Shown here piece after piece: positions 25,967 through 35,047 of a DNA stretch of 64,000 nucleotides. Each line of letters opens with the position of its first letter. Within the stretch, counting starts at the first letter, position 1. This DNA is from Pseudomonas rubra (lineage in GTDB: Bacteria > Pseudomonadota > Gammaproteobacteria > Pseudomonadales > Pseudomonadaceae). Under the pieces are notes generated by a model, which worked only from the letters and a program-made list of their open reading frames with translations, ran no database searches and was not told where the DNA came from. The DNA lies in the NCBI RefSeq assembly GCF_028656935.1, contig NZ_JAMDGZ010000048.1, positions 1 through 64,000 on the forward strand, written 5' to 3'. The position numbers were made by a program, and so were the translations under genes.

Positions 25967-26863
25967 ATGTCCAAACGTCTGGTGCCATCGATGGCCGCCC
26001 TGCAGTGTTTCGAGGCTGCCGCCCGGCACCTGAGCTTCACCCGTGCCGCCGAAGAGCTGCACCTGACCCAGAGCGCGGTAAGCAAACAGGTGGCCCAGCT
26101 TGAAGACATGCTGCGCCATCACCTGTTCCTGCGCATCCGTCGGCGCCTGCAACTGACACCAGCAGGCGCGCTGTACCTGGCCGAGGTCAACAAGATTCTC
26201 ACCCAGGTCGATATGTCCAGCCGTTACATCATGTCCTACGGCGAACAGACCGAAGTGCTCAAGGTCGCCACCCAACCAAGCTTTGGCGTGCGCTGGCTGA
26301 TCCCGCACCTCAAAGGCTTCGGCAAGCAGCACCCGAACATCCACCTCGACATTCGCAACGAGATGGAGCCCTTCGCCCTGCTCCAGGCCACCGCCGACGT
26401 AGTGTTCTTCTTTGGTCAGGGCACTTGGCCGGGAGCCACCTGCATCGAGCTGTTCGGCGAAGACGTGCTGCCAGTGTGCGCCCCTGAACTGCTGCAAGGG
26501 CGTACGCTCAAAGACGCCAGCGAACTGGCGGAACTGGTGCTGCTGCAAAGCACCTCGCGCCCGCAAGCCTGGCACGAGTGGTTCCTGGAGCAGGGCCTGC
26601 ATTCGGCCAACAGTTATCACGGGCCGCGCTTCGATACCTTCTATATGAGCCTCAGCGCTGCCCAGTCTGGCTGCGGCGTGGCCCTGGTGCCGCGTTACCT
26701 GGTTGCAGAGGAGCTGGCCGAGGGCAAACTGATCGTGCCCTGGCAGCACAGCATGCGCAGCAAGGGCGCGCATTTCCTGGCGTTTTCCGAGCATGCCGCA
26801 GAGGTGCCGAAGGTGCGCGCGTTGGTCGACTGGATACGCGCGGAGCTGAACGGGCAAGATTGA
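25967..26863 (+). CDS. LysR-family regulator of the ama genes
   Basis: The 298-residue LysR-type regulator has an N-terminal winged helix (MAALQCFEAAARHLSFTRAAEELHLTQSAVSKQVAQLE) and a GcvA-like substrate-binding domain. It is divergent from amaB and 95 bp upstream of hglS, so it sits inside the lysine/2-aminoadipate catabolic cluster and probably senses a lysine-derived intermediate. Inducer and targets are inferred from position only. Confidence 0.82.
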   Translation: MSKRLVPSMAALQCFEAAARHLSFTRAAEELHLTQSAVSKQVAQLEDMLRHHLFLRIRRRLQLTPAGALYLAEVNKILTQVDMSSRYIMSYGEQTEVLKVATQPSFGVRWLIPHLKGFGKQHPNIHLDIRNEMEPFALLQATADVVFFFGQGTWPGATCIELFGEDVLPVCAPELLQGRTLKDASELAELVLLQSTSRPQAWHEWFLEQGLHSANSYHGPRFDTFYMSLSAAQSGCGVALVPRYLVAEELAEGKLIVPWQHSMRSKGAHFLAFSEHAAEVPKVRALVDWIRAELNGQD

Positions 26864-26958
26864 TATTTTTTGGAATGACAGATCGACTTTTTTTCGCTTG
26901 TGTCGGTGCTGCATTCCTCGCTTTCATGTAAGGGTGACTAATTACCAGGAAGCTTTCG

Positions 26959-28356
26959 ATGCCCGCCCAAGAGTTCGTCAGCCCGGACAGCATTCGCGCG
27001 CAGTTCTCTGCCGCCATGTCGCTCATGTACAAGCAGGAAGTGCCGCTGTACGGCACGCTGCTGTCGCTGGTGAGCGAAATCAATCAGCAGGTGATGGCCG
27101 AACAACCCGCAGTTGCCCAGGCCCTGCGCTGGACCGGCGAGATCGAGCGCCTGGACCAGGAGCGCCACGGCGCCATTCGCGTCGGTACGGCCGAAGAGCT
27201 GGCGACCATTGGCCGCCTATTCGCAGTGATGGGCATGCAGCCGGTGGGCTACTACGACCTGAGCTCAGCCGGCGTGCCGGTGCATTCCACTGCCTTTCGC
27301 GCCGTGCACGAACAGTCGCTGCATACCAGCCCGTTCCGGATCTTCACCTCGCTGCTGCGCCTGGAGCTGATCGACAACCCGGCGCTGCGTGAGCTGTCGC
27401 GCGAAATCCTTGCCCGGCGGCAGATCTTCACCCCACGCGCCCTACAGCTGATCGAGCAATTCGAACGTGATGGCGGCCTGAATGCCGACGATGCCCAGAC
27501 ATTTGTCGACGAAGCCCTGCACACCTTCAGTTGGCATCGGGACGCCACCGTGACCGCCGAGCAGTACCAGCAACTGCACGACCAGCACCGCCTGATCGCC
27601 GATGTGGTGGCCTTCAAAGGCCCGCACATCAACCACCTGACCCCGCGCACCCTGGACATCGATGCCGTCCAATTGGGCATGCCGGTCAAAGGCATTGCGC
27701 CCAAGGCGGTGATCGAAGGCCCGCCCCCGCGTGTCTGCCCGATACTGCTGAGGCAGACTAGCTTCAAGGCGTTGCAGGAAAAGGTCGCATTCACCGATCA
27801 GCAGGGCGAAGGCAGTGGCAGCCATACCGCACGCTTTGGCGAAATCGAGCAACGTGGTGCCGCACTGACACCCAAGGGTCGTAAGCTTTATGACCAACTG
27901 CTCGATGCCACCCGCACAGCCTTGGGCGGTGTCCCGGCCGAGGCCAATGCCGAGCGCTACATGAATCTGCTCAGCGACAGTTTCAAGGCTTTCCCGGATG
28001 ACCTGGCGCAGATGCGTGAACAGGCGCTGGCGTACTTCCGTTACTTCCCCACCGAACGCGGCCTGGCGGCGCGCGGCGATGCTCAGCGACCGATGTCGTT
28101 ACAGGGATTGATCGACGCTGGGCACATCCACTTTGAAGCGCTGGTGTACGAAGACTTTCTGCCGGTCAGTGCGGCGGGGATTTTCCAGTCCAACCTGGGT
28201 GATGATGCGCAGAGCGAGTACGGCAGCAATGCCAACCGCGAGGCGTTTGAACAGGCGCTGGGCAAGCCGGTGCAGGATGAACTGGCGTTGTATGCCGAGA
28301 GTCAGCGGCGTTCGTTGATGGCCTGTGCGCAAGCGTTGGATATTCCTCGGTTTTGA
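26959..28356 (+). CDS. hglS: 2-oxoadipate dioxygenase/decarboxylase HglS (YdcJ, DUF1338)
   Basis: The 465-residue DUF1338 protein corresponds to P. putida HglS, a non-haem Fe(II) enzyme that converts 2-oxoadipate to D-2-hydroxyglutarate, linking lysine breakdown to central metabolism. Metal ligands likely include the His in PVHSTAFR, the Glu in VLRE-type later motifs and the His in GPHINHLTPR; I identify these by pattern and not with certainty. Its place beside amaA/amaB completes the 2-aminoadipate route. AGGAAG precedes the ATG. A REP pair follows the stop. Confidence 0.84.
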   Translation: MPAQEFVSPDSIRAQFSAAMSLMYKQEVPLYGTLLSLVSEINQQVMAEQPAVAQALRWTGEIERLDQERHGAIRVGTAEELATIGRLFAVMGMQPVGYYDLSSAGVPVHSTAFRAVHEQSLHTSPFRIFTSLLRLELIDNPALRELSREILARRQIFTPRALQLIEQFERDGGLNADDAQTFVDEALHTFSWHRDATVTAEQYQQLHDQHRLIADVVAFKGPHINHLTPRTLDIDAVQLGMPVKGIAPKAVIEGPPPRVCPILLRQTSFKALQEKVAFTDQQGEGSGSHTARFGEIEQRGAALTPKGRKLYDQLLDATRTALGGVPAEANAERYMNLLSDSFKAFPDDLAQMREQALAYFRYFPTERGLAARGDAQRPMSLQGLIDAGHIHFEALVYEDFLPVSAAGIFQSNLGDDAQSEYGSNANREAFEQALGKPVQDELALYAESQRRSLMACAQALDIPRF

Positions 28357-28362
28357 GGGCCT

Positions 28363-28421
28363 TATCGCGGGGCAAGCCCGCTCCCACACCAACTGTGGGA
28401 GCAGGCTTGCCCCGCGATAGC
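28363..28421. repeat. REP palindrome pair between hglS and a chemoreceptor gene
   Basis: TATCGCGGGGCAAGCCCGCT and the inverted partner AGCAGGCTTGCCCCGCGATA enclose CCCACACCAACTGTGGG, which adds an inner stem. It fills the whole gap between two convergent genes and is likely their shared transcript boundary. Confidence 0.87.
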
Positions 28422-28422
28422 G

Positions 28423-30402
28423 TCACCGCCTAACCCGAAACCTATCCACTTCCTGCCTCAACTGCCCCGCCAAGCCCTCAAGCTCCCGCGCCGTCGCCGC
28501 AAGGTTAGTCGCCACCTCACGCTGTTCGCTGTTGGCCAGGGCAATGCTCTGCAGGTTGCGGCTGAGCACGTTCGCCGTGCTGCTTTGCTCCTGGGTCGCG
28601 GTGGTAATGACGGCAAACTGTTCCCCCGCCGAGCGGCTGCGCTCATCAATCTGCGCCAGCGCTGCGGCAACCTTGGCGTTGCGCTGCAACCCTTCCTGCA
28701 TCAGGCGGTTGCCCTGCTCCATGGTGCTGATGGCATTACCGGTTTCCTGCTGGATGCTGCCGATCATGGTCGAGATTTCATCGGTGGCCTGACGGGTGCG
28801 CGAGGCCAGGCTGCGCACCTCGTCCGCGACCACGGCAAAACCCCGACCCTGTTCACCGGCCCGCGCCGCTTCAATGGCCGCGTTCAGGGCCAGCAAGTTG
28901 GTTTGCTCGGCAATCGAGGTAATCACCCCGACGATGCCGCCGATTTCCTCGGAGCGCAGGCCCAGGGTATCGACCACTTCGGCGGTGCCGGCCAGGGCAC
29001 GGGCAATCTGCTCCAGGGACGACGACGCCTGGTCCATCGCTTCGCGACCAATGCGGGTTTGCTGGACGTTGTCCTGGGCCATGCGCTCGGTGCTGCCCAT
29101 GTTGTCGGCGATGTTCATCGAGGTGGCGCTGAACTCCTCGACAGCACCGGCCATGCTGGTGATTTCACCGGACTGCTGTTCCATCCCCTCACAGGCACCG
29201 GAGGACATTCCCGACAATGCCTGAGCGCGGCTGCTGACCTGCTCTGCGGCTGTGCGAATGTGCTCGACCATGCTCGCCAGTGCTTCGCCCATCTGGTTGA
29301 AACTCTGCGCCAGCTGGCCAATTTCGTCGTGACTGGACACCGGCAAGCGCGCCTGCAGGTCACCGGCACCCAGTGCTTGCGCCTGCTGCAAGAGGTCGCC
29401 CAATGGGCGTAGACGGCGGCGCAACAGCCACAGGGTAGCAGCGACTGCCAGCAACATCGCCAGCAAACTGCCGATAGCCAGCCGGGTGCCGACGCTCCAG
29501 GTCACCGCGCGGATTTCGGCCTTCGGCATGCTCGCCACCACGGTCCAGGGCCCGCCAGCAAACGGCGCGGTAACGCTGAACAGTTGCTCCACACCGTCAT
29601 CCCAAAAACGCCCTTCGCCCGCCGCGAACCCCGCAAGCGCTTGCGCCGCCTGGCTGTCCGAGCGCACACCGGCTGGCGCTACCAGCCAGTGCTGCTTGTC
29701 ATCGAGCACGGCCAGCGAGCCAGTCTGCCCAATGCGAAAGCGCGCAAGGTTGGCGAACTGGGCCTTTTGCGCGTCGGTGTAGTCGAAGCCGACGAACAGC
29801 ACCGCAATCACCCGACCGCTGCCATCACGCACCGGGGTGTACTGGGTCATGTAGTCGCGCTCGAACAGGTTCGCCCGGCCGACATAGGCCTGGCCGGCCA
29901 GCAAGCGGGCATAGGCCGGGTGCTGGCGGTCGAGCAGCGTGCCAATGGCGCGGCTGCCGTCCTGCTTGGTCAACGAGGTGCTGATACGGATAAAGTCATC
30001 ACCGCTGCGCACGAACAAGGTGGCGACCCCGGCGGTCATCTGGCGGAAGTCATCCACCTGGCGAAAGTCGTTGTTGAGCAGTTGATCGCCCAGGTACAAC
30101 GCAGGGGTAGAAACCCCGGCGACCGCCAGCGACTCACCCGGATGCAGCTGCAAGCCTGCGGCAAAACGCTTTTCGAACAGGCCGCTCAGGCGTTGGGTGC
30201 TTTCACGCAGGGTGCCGTGAAAGGTGTCGAGCTGATCAGCGAGCAGTCGCGCTTCACTGGCCAAATGCTCCTGGCGGGTAATCAGGTTGGCGTTGTCCAG
30301 CGAACGCAGGGCAAACAGGGTGCTGCCGGTGATCACCACAGCCAGTACGAGGGCTAGGGCGATACCGAGCTGCGAGGCAATCCGGGCACGGGGTTGAGAC
30401 AT
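28423..30402 (-). CDS. Methyl-accepting chemotaxis protein with Cache-type sensor
   Basis: The 659-residue receptor has an N-terminal membrane helix (about 8-31), a periplasmic domain of about 270 residues resembling Cache3-Cache2 (RQMTAGVATLFVRSGDDFIR ... YMTQYTPVRDGSGRVIAVLF), a second helix, HAMP (RPLGDLLQQAQALGAGDLQ) and the signalling tip EQTNLLALNAAIEAARAGEQ. It would signal through CheA/CheW. The ATG at 30,402 with AGGAGC upstream is preferred to one five codons earlier. The ligand cannot be read from sequence; Cache3-Cache2 sensors in Pseudomonas often bind organic acids. Confidence 0.88.
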   Translation of the reverse strand: MSQPRARIASQLGIALALVLAVVITGSTLFALRSLDNANLITRQEHLASEARLLADQLDTFHGTLRESTQRLSGLFEKRFAAGLQLHPGESLAVAGVSTPALYLGDQLLNNDFRQVDDFRQMTAGVATLFVRSGDDFIRISTSLTKQDGSRAIGTLLDRQHPAYARLLAGQAYVGRANLFERDYMTQYTPVRDGSGRVIAVLFVGFDYTDAQKAQFANLARFRIGQTGSLAVLDDKQHWLVAPAGVRSDSQAAQALAGFAAGEGRFWDDGVEQLFSVTAPFAGGPWTVVASMPKAEIRAVTWSVGTRLAIGSLLAMLLAVAATLWLLRRRLRPLGDLLQQAQALGAGDLQARLPVSSHDEIGQLAQSFNQMGEALASMVEHIRTAAEQVSSRAQALSGMSSGACEGMEQQSGEITSMAGAVEEFSATSMNIADNMGSTERMAQDNVQQTRIGREAMDQASSSLEQIARALAGTAEVVDTLGLRSEEIGGIVGVITSIAEQTNLLALNAAIEAARAGEQGRGFAVVADEVRSLASRTRQATDEISTMIGSIQQETGNAISTMEQGNRLMQEGLQRNAKVAAALAQIDERSRSAGEQFAVITTATQEQSSTANVLSRNLQSIALANSEQREVATNLAATARELEGLAGQLRQEVDRFRVRR

Positions 30403-30557
30403 GGAAGCTCCTGGCAAGAGGGGCCGGGATCGTCCTGATCACGCTGACCGTTCGCATCGATACGGGAATCGAGCCATCTAGGCGTGGCTCTGCTCTCTCT
30501 GCTTCGGCGGCGCGCGGCAATACTTGAGTGAGGTACAGGGTTATGGCGCGCAAACGA

Positions 30558-31502
30558 TCAACTGCTGGAGATGGCCGCCGTTGCCTCCAGAACATCGACC
30601 CTGGGTAGATCCATGGCCTCTGCTTCGCCTTGCAGAAAGTCGCTCAAGCGGCGCAGACGCTCGCCCCCCGGACGGGTCTTCGGCCAGACCAGATAGTAGT
30701 CCAGGCCACTGGCCACCGCCGTCGGCCAGGGCAGGCTGAGTCGGCCCTGGGCCACGTCTTCGGCAACCATCAGCAAATCGCCCATGGACACGCCGTAGCC
30801 CCGGGCTGCGGCGATCATGCCCAGTTCCAGGGTATCGAACACCTGGCCACCCTTTAGCGATACCTGGTCGGTAAGACCCATGCGCGCAAGCCAGCTGCGC
30901 CAGTCGCGCTTGTCTGGAGTTGGATGCAGCAGCTCGATACCTGCCAACCGCCGCGCGTCCCACGGCCCTTCCTTGAGCAACTCCGGTGCACCGACCGGGA
31001 TCAGCAACTCACCGAACAGCCGCTTGACCTCCCAGTCCGGGGGGAAGTGGCCATCGCTCAGCAGCACCGCACAGTCGAAAGGCTCGTGATTGAAATCGAC
31101 ATGATCGACGTCCATCCAGGCACTGGTCAGTTGCACCTCATTGCCCGGCTGCAGATGGCGAAAGCGACTGAGGCGCGCCAGCAGCCAGCGCATGGTCAGG
31201 GTCGAGGGGGCTTTCATGCGCAAGATGTCGTCTTCGCTGCGCAGCGTGCTGCAGGCCCGCTCCAGTGCCGCAAAGCCCTCACGCACGCCCGGCAGCAATA
31301 AGCGCGCGGCTTCACTGAGCTGCAGGCTGCGACCGTTACGCACGAACAAACGGCAGGCAAAGTGCTCCTCAAGGGTGCGAATGTGCCGGCTGACCGCGCT
31401 CTGGGTGATCGATAACTCATCCCCGGCGCGGGTGAACGAACTGTGCCGAGCGGCCGCTTCAAAAGCCCGCAGTGCATACAGAGGCGGTAGACGACGAGAC
31501 AT
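30558..31502 (-). CDS. LysR-family (GcvA-like) regulator
   Basis: The 314-residue regulator begins SRRLPPLYALRAFEAAARHSSF, the typical start of GcvA-like LysR proteins, with helix-turn-helix TRAGDELSITQSAVSRHIRTLE. The start at 31,502 matches family alignment; the open frame extends nine codons further. It is divergent from a MATE exporter gene, 157 bp away, which it may control. Two perfect DnaA boxes lie in that gap. Confidence 0.82.
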   Translation of the reverse strand: MSRRLPPLYALRAFEAAARHSSFTRAGDELSITQSAVSRHIRTLEEHFACRLFVRNGRSLQLSEAARLLLPGVREGFAALERACSTLRSEDDILRMKAPSTLTMRWLLARLSRFRHLQPGNEVQLTSAWMDVDHVDFNHEPFDCAVLLSDGHFPPDWEVKRLFGELLIPVGAPELLKEGPWDARRLAGIELLHPTPDKRDWRSWLARMGLTDQVSLKGGQVFDTLELGMIAAARGYGVSMGDLLMVAEDVAQGRLSLPWPTAVASGLDYYLVWPKTRPGGERLRRLSDFLQGEAEAMDLPRVDVLEATAAISSS

Positions 31503-31518
31503 GAAGGGTGTGCTCCGA

Positions 31519-31600
31519 GTTATCCACAAGCGATCATCAGGATCATACTCCCATGAGTTTTAATCATGCCAACCATCGCTATTATCCCTTTGTGGATAAC
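31519..31600. promoter_or_regulatory. Two perfect inverted DnaA boxes between lysR and the MATE gene
   Basis: GTTATCCACAA (31,519-31,529) and TTGTGGATAAC (31,590-31,600) form an 11-bp inverted repeat whose arms each contain the consensus DnaA box TTATCCACA. They could bind DnaA for transcription control or titration, or act as a regulator operator. The site lies wholly between divergent genes; the first box overlaps the LysR leader. Confidence 0.55.
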
Positions 31601-31659
31601 TGTTCAAAGGCTCAGACTTTCACGCTTTGACTCTTATCGTGCAAGAAAAGGACGACTCC

Positions 31660-33051
31660 ATGCAGGCCGCGCCCACTCATGAACTCAAGGCTTTGCTGCG
31701 CCTGGCCGGGCCGCTGATTGCCTCGCAGTTGGCGCACATGCTGATGGTGCTCACCGACACCCTGATGATGGCCCGCATCAGCCCGCAGGCGCTGGCCGGT
31801 GGCGGCCTGGGTGCGGCAAGCTATTCGTTCGTGTCGATTTTTTGCCTGGGCGTAATTGCCGCCGTGGGCACCCTGGTGGCGATTCGCAAGGGTGCCGGTG
31901 ACATCGCTGGCGCCACCCGCCTGACCCAGGCCGGACTGTGGCTGGCCTGGGCCATGGCCCTGGTCGCGGCGCTGGCAATGTGGAACCTGGAGCCGGTGCT
32001 GCTGTTACTCGGGCAGAGCCCGAACAATGTCGAGGCCGCCGCGCAGTTCCTGCTGTTGCTGCCCTTTGCCCTGCCAGGCTTCTTGAGCTTCATGGCCCTG
32101 CGCGGCTTTACCAGTGCCATTGGCCGTTCGACGCCGGTGATGGTCATCAGCCTGATCGGTACAGTGGTCAACTTCCTGCTCAACTACGCCTTGATCGAGG
32201 GCATGTTCGGCTTGCCAAAACTGGGCCTGGTGGGCATCGGCCTGGTGACGGCGATTGTCGCCAACTGCATGGCCGTGGCCATGGCCCTGTATATCCGCTG
32301 GCACCCGGCCTATGCGCCCTACCCGATTCGCCAGGGCCTTAGCCGCCCGTCGTGGCCAGCCTTGCGTGAACTGTGGCGCCTGGGCCTGCCGATTGGCGGC
32401 ACCTATACCGTGGAAGTCGGCCTGTTTGCTTTTGCTGCGCTGTGCATGGGTGTGCTGGGCAGCACTGAGCTTGCTGCGCACCAGATCGCTCTGCAGATCG
32501 TTTCCACAGCGTTCATGATTCCGGCGGGTTTGTCGTATGCCGTGACCATGCGTGTAGGGCTCTACTACGGTGCCGACAACCTGTTAGGCGCCCGGCATGC
32601 CGGCCGAGTCGGCATCGGTTTTGGCGCAGCGATGATGCTGATGTTCGCCATCCTCTTCTGGGTGCTGCCGGACCCGCTGGTAGGGTTGTTCCTTGACCAC
32701 AATGACCCGGCCTTTGCCGACATCATCCAGCTGGCCGTGAGCCTGCTGATGGTTGCCGCCTGGTTCGAGCTGTTCGATGGCGTGCAGACCATCGCCATGG
32801 GTTCGATCCGCGGCCTCAAAGACGCCAAGACCACTTTCCTGGTCGGGCTGTTCTGCTACTGGGTGATTGGCGCGCCAGCGGCCTGGTTGCTGGCCTTCAA
32901 CCTCGGGCTGGGTGCGGTGGGCGTGTGGTGGGGACTGGCGCTGGGCCTGGCCTGTGCAGCGGTGAGCCTGACCCTGGCCTTTGAGTGGCGGATGAAGCGT
33001 TTGCTCGGGAGTGCTGCTGGGGTGAACAAGGCTACTGCTTCGCTGGTTTGA
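31660..33051 (+). CDS. MATE-family multidrug efflux transporter (NorM type)
   Basis: The 463-residue polytopic protein has about twelve membrane helices in two related halves, beginning LLRLAGPLIASQLAHMLMVLTDTLMM, as in NorM. Such exporters use Na+ or H+ to expel cationic drugs and dyes. The ATG at 31,660 is preceded by AAAGGAC and directly abuts the first helix; the longer frame begins at TTG. A REP hairpin follows the stop. Regulation by the divergent LysR gene is plausible. Confidence 0.86.
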   Translation: MQAAPTHELKALLRLAGPLIASQLAHMLMVLTDTLMMARISPQALAGGGLGAASYSFVSIFCLGVIAAVGTLVAIRKGAGDIAGATRLTQAGLWLAWAMALVAALAMWNLEPVLLLLGQSPNNVEAAAQFLLLLPFALPGFLSFMALRGFTSAIGRSTPVMVISLIGTVVNFLLNYALIEGMFGLPKLGLVGIGLVTAIVANCMAVAMALYIRWHPAYAPYPIRQGLSRPSWPALRELWRLGLPIGGTYTVEVGLFAFAALCMGVLGSTELAAHQIALQIVSTAFMIPAGLSYAVTMRVGLYYGADNLLGARHAGRVGIGFGAAMMLMFAILFWVLPDPLVGLFLDHNDPAFADIIQLAVSLLMVAAWFELFDGVQTIAMGSIRGLKDAKTTFLVGLFCYWVIGAPAAWLLAFNLGLGAVGVWWGLALGLACAAVSLTLAFEWRMKRLLGSAAGVNKATASLV

Positions 33052-33058
33052 AGGTCCC

Positions 33059-33112
33059 CATCGCGGGGCAAGCCCGCTCCCACAGGGTTTGTGGGGGCTT
33101 GTCCCGTGATGC
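33059..33112. repeat. REP palindrome after the MATE gene
   Basis: ATCGCGGGGCAAGCCCGCTC with a partly diverged partner (GGGGGCTTGTCCCGTGAT) lies between convergent genes. Confidence 0.8.
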
Positions 33113-33117
33113 TGTTG

Positions 33118-34782
33118 CTACAACGCTATCGACTGCTGCGCCGGGCCACGCAGCAGGTACGCCATCAACTCCTCAATCGGCAACGGCCGGCTGATCAGAA
33201 ACCCCTGCACCTGGTCGCAATCAAAACTGCGCAACAGGTCCATCTGCTCCGGGGTTTCCACGCCTTCGGCCACCACCTCGAGGTTGAGGTTATGTGCCAG
33301 GTTGATCATTGCATGCACCAGCTTGCGGTTCTCTTCGCGCTGCTCCATGCCGCCGACAAAGCTGCGATCGACCTTGAGCAAGGTGATCGGCAAGCTGTTG
33401 AGGTGCACGAACGACGAGAAGCCGGTACCGAAGTCATCCAGGGAAAAGCGCACGCCCAAACGCCCCAGGGCGTCCATGGTCTGTTTGACCAGGTCATTGC
33501 GGCGCATCACCGCAGTCTCGGTCAGTTCGAATTCCAGCCAGCGGGCATCAACGCCATGTTCGATGATCAGCCGGCTCAGGGTCGCCAGCAATTGGCTGTC
33601 CTGGAACTGGCGAAATGACAGGTTCACTGCCATGTGCAGCGGCGCCAGGCCTTGTTCGCGCAGCGCTTGCATGTCGCGCAGGGCGCGGGAGATTACCCAG
33701 TAGCCCAGCGGCACGATCAGCCCGCTCTGCTCGGCCAGCGGCACGAACTCGCTGGGCGGCAGCAAACCGCGTTCGGCATGCCGCCAGCGCACCAACGCCT
33801 CCAGGCCGACGATGCGTCCGTCGGCCAGGTTCAGCCGCGGCTGGTAGTGCAGCTCCAGCTCGTCACGGCGCAGGGCCCGGCGCAATTCGCTTTCCAGGTC
33901 GGCAAGGCTGCGGGCGTTGCGGTTGATGCGTTCGTTGAAGACGTGAAAGGTGCAGCCCTGGGTGCTCTTGGCCTGCTGCATGGCGATATGCGCATGCCAC
34001 ATAAGCGGGTCGGCGCCACCCTGGGCGCGGGCGTGGGCAACCCCCAGGCTGCAGCCCAGCAACAGGCTCTCGCCATCGACCCAGTAGGGTTCGGCCAGAG
34101 CTTCGGTGATGCGTTCGGCCATCCATTCGGCGCGCTGCGGCTCACGACGGGTGTCGATCAACAGGGCGAACTCGTCGCTGCCCAGGCGCGCCACCTGGTC
34201 ACCGGCTTCCAGTTGGCTTTTCAGCCGCCCTACCACTTGCAGGATCAGCCGGTCACCGGCCTGGTGGCCGAGGGCGTCATTGGCATGGCGAAAGTTGTCG
34301 AGGTCCAGATGGCCGAGGGCGACACCGCGCCCGTCGTTGTCGGCCAGGCGCGCGGCCAGCAGGGTCTGAAAACCCTGGCGGTTGGCAATCCCGGTCAGCG
34401 GGTCCTGCTCGGCCAGGCGCTGCAAGGTCGCTTCGAGCACACCGCGCTCGCGCACATGGCGCAAGCTGCGACGCAGGAGGTTGCTGGTCAGTTGCTCGCG
34501 GATCAGCCAGTCACTGACCCCCAGTGGCGCTACCTGCGGCTCGTGCTCGAGCAGCAGCACCATCGGCAGGATGCAGCGCCCCGGCGCCGGTTGCAGCGGC
34601 GGGGTCGCCAGTACCAGCGCATTGCGGTCATTGGCGAACAAGGTGTCGACCGCTTCCCAGTTCGGCGCGGTCAGCAGCACGGCCTGGCCCGCCATCGGCA
34701 GCAGACACTCGCGCAAGGCAATGGCCCATTCCGGCTCATCGGCCAGCAGCAGCAAACGCAAGGGTTCGACGGGCGTAGACAA
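33118..34782 (-). CDS. GGDEF-EAL c-di-GMP signalling protein with degenerate receiver domain
   Basis: The 554-residue cytoplasmic protein has an N-terminal REC-like region (about 1-115) without a clear phosphoacceptor, a GGDEF domain (DPLTGIANRQGF ... LGSDEF) and an EAL domain with EALVRW, NLSFRQF, ELTET, DDFGTGFSS, DRSFV and EGVET all intact. The diguanylate cyclase motif reads GSDEF, which may reduce or retain cyclase activity, whereas the phosphodiesterase site looks fully active. Net c-di-GMP breakdown is the likelier role. A Fur-box-like palindrome lies 69 bp upstream. Confidence 0.86.
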   Translation of the reverse strand: MSTPVEPLRLLLLADEPEWAIALRECLLPMAGQAVLLTAPNWEAVDTLFANDRNALVLATPPLQPAPGRCILPMVLLLEHEPQVAPLGVSDWLIREQLTSNLLRRSLRHVRERGVLEATLQRLAEQDPLTGIANRQGFQTLLAARLADNDGRGVALGHLDLDNFRHANDALGHQAGDRLILQVVGRLKSQLEAGDQVARLGSDEFALLIDTRREPQRAEWMAERITEALAEPYWVDGESLLLGCSLGVAHARAQGGADPLMWHAHIAMQQAKSTQGCTFHVFNERINRNARSLADLESELRRALRRDELELHYQPRLNLADGRIVGLEALVRWRHAERGLLPPSEFVPLAEQSGLIVPLGYWVISRALRDMQALREQGLAPLHMAVNLSFRQFQDSQLLATLSRLIIEHGVDARWLEFELTETAVMRRNDLVKQTMDALGRLGVRFSLDDFGTGFSSFVHLNSLPITLLKVDRSFVGGMEQREENRKLVHAMINLAHNLNLEVVAEGVETPEQMDLLRSFDCDQVQGFLISRPLPIEELMAYLLRGPAQQSIAL

Positions 34783-34850
34783 GCTGGCTCCTTAGGACGT
34801 AGACACACTCAAATGACGATGGGCCGCGAGGATGGGTATCCTAAACCATT

Positions 34851-34869
34851 AATGAAAATGATTTTCACT
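34851..34869. promoter_or_regulatory. Fur-box-like palindrome upstream of the GGDEF-EAL gene
   Basis: AATGAAAATGATTTTCACT resembles the Pseudomonas Fur site AATGAGAATGATTCTCATT with three mismatches and keeps palindromic arms. It lies 69-87 bp upstream of the GGDEF-EAL start and about 180 bp before rep, so iron would more likely affect the c-di-GMP gene. Confidence 0.5.
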
Positions 34870-35047
34870 TAAAGTCATGCCATTCCATTGCCGACATCCC
34901 GCAGGTTTCGCCACGCATCCTGCGGGAAAGTATCAAATGCGGCAAATTTAGATCGCGTGCTGCGTCACACTGTCAGACGGTCGCGGCAGAAACTTTCTAC
35001 CCCTGCTAAAATGCCCGGCTATTTTTCCAGCGTCCCCGGTTTTCGTC

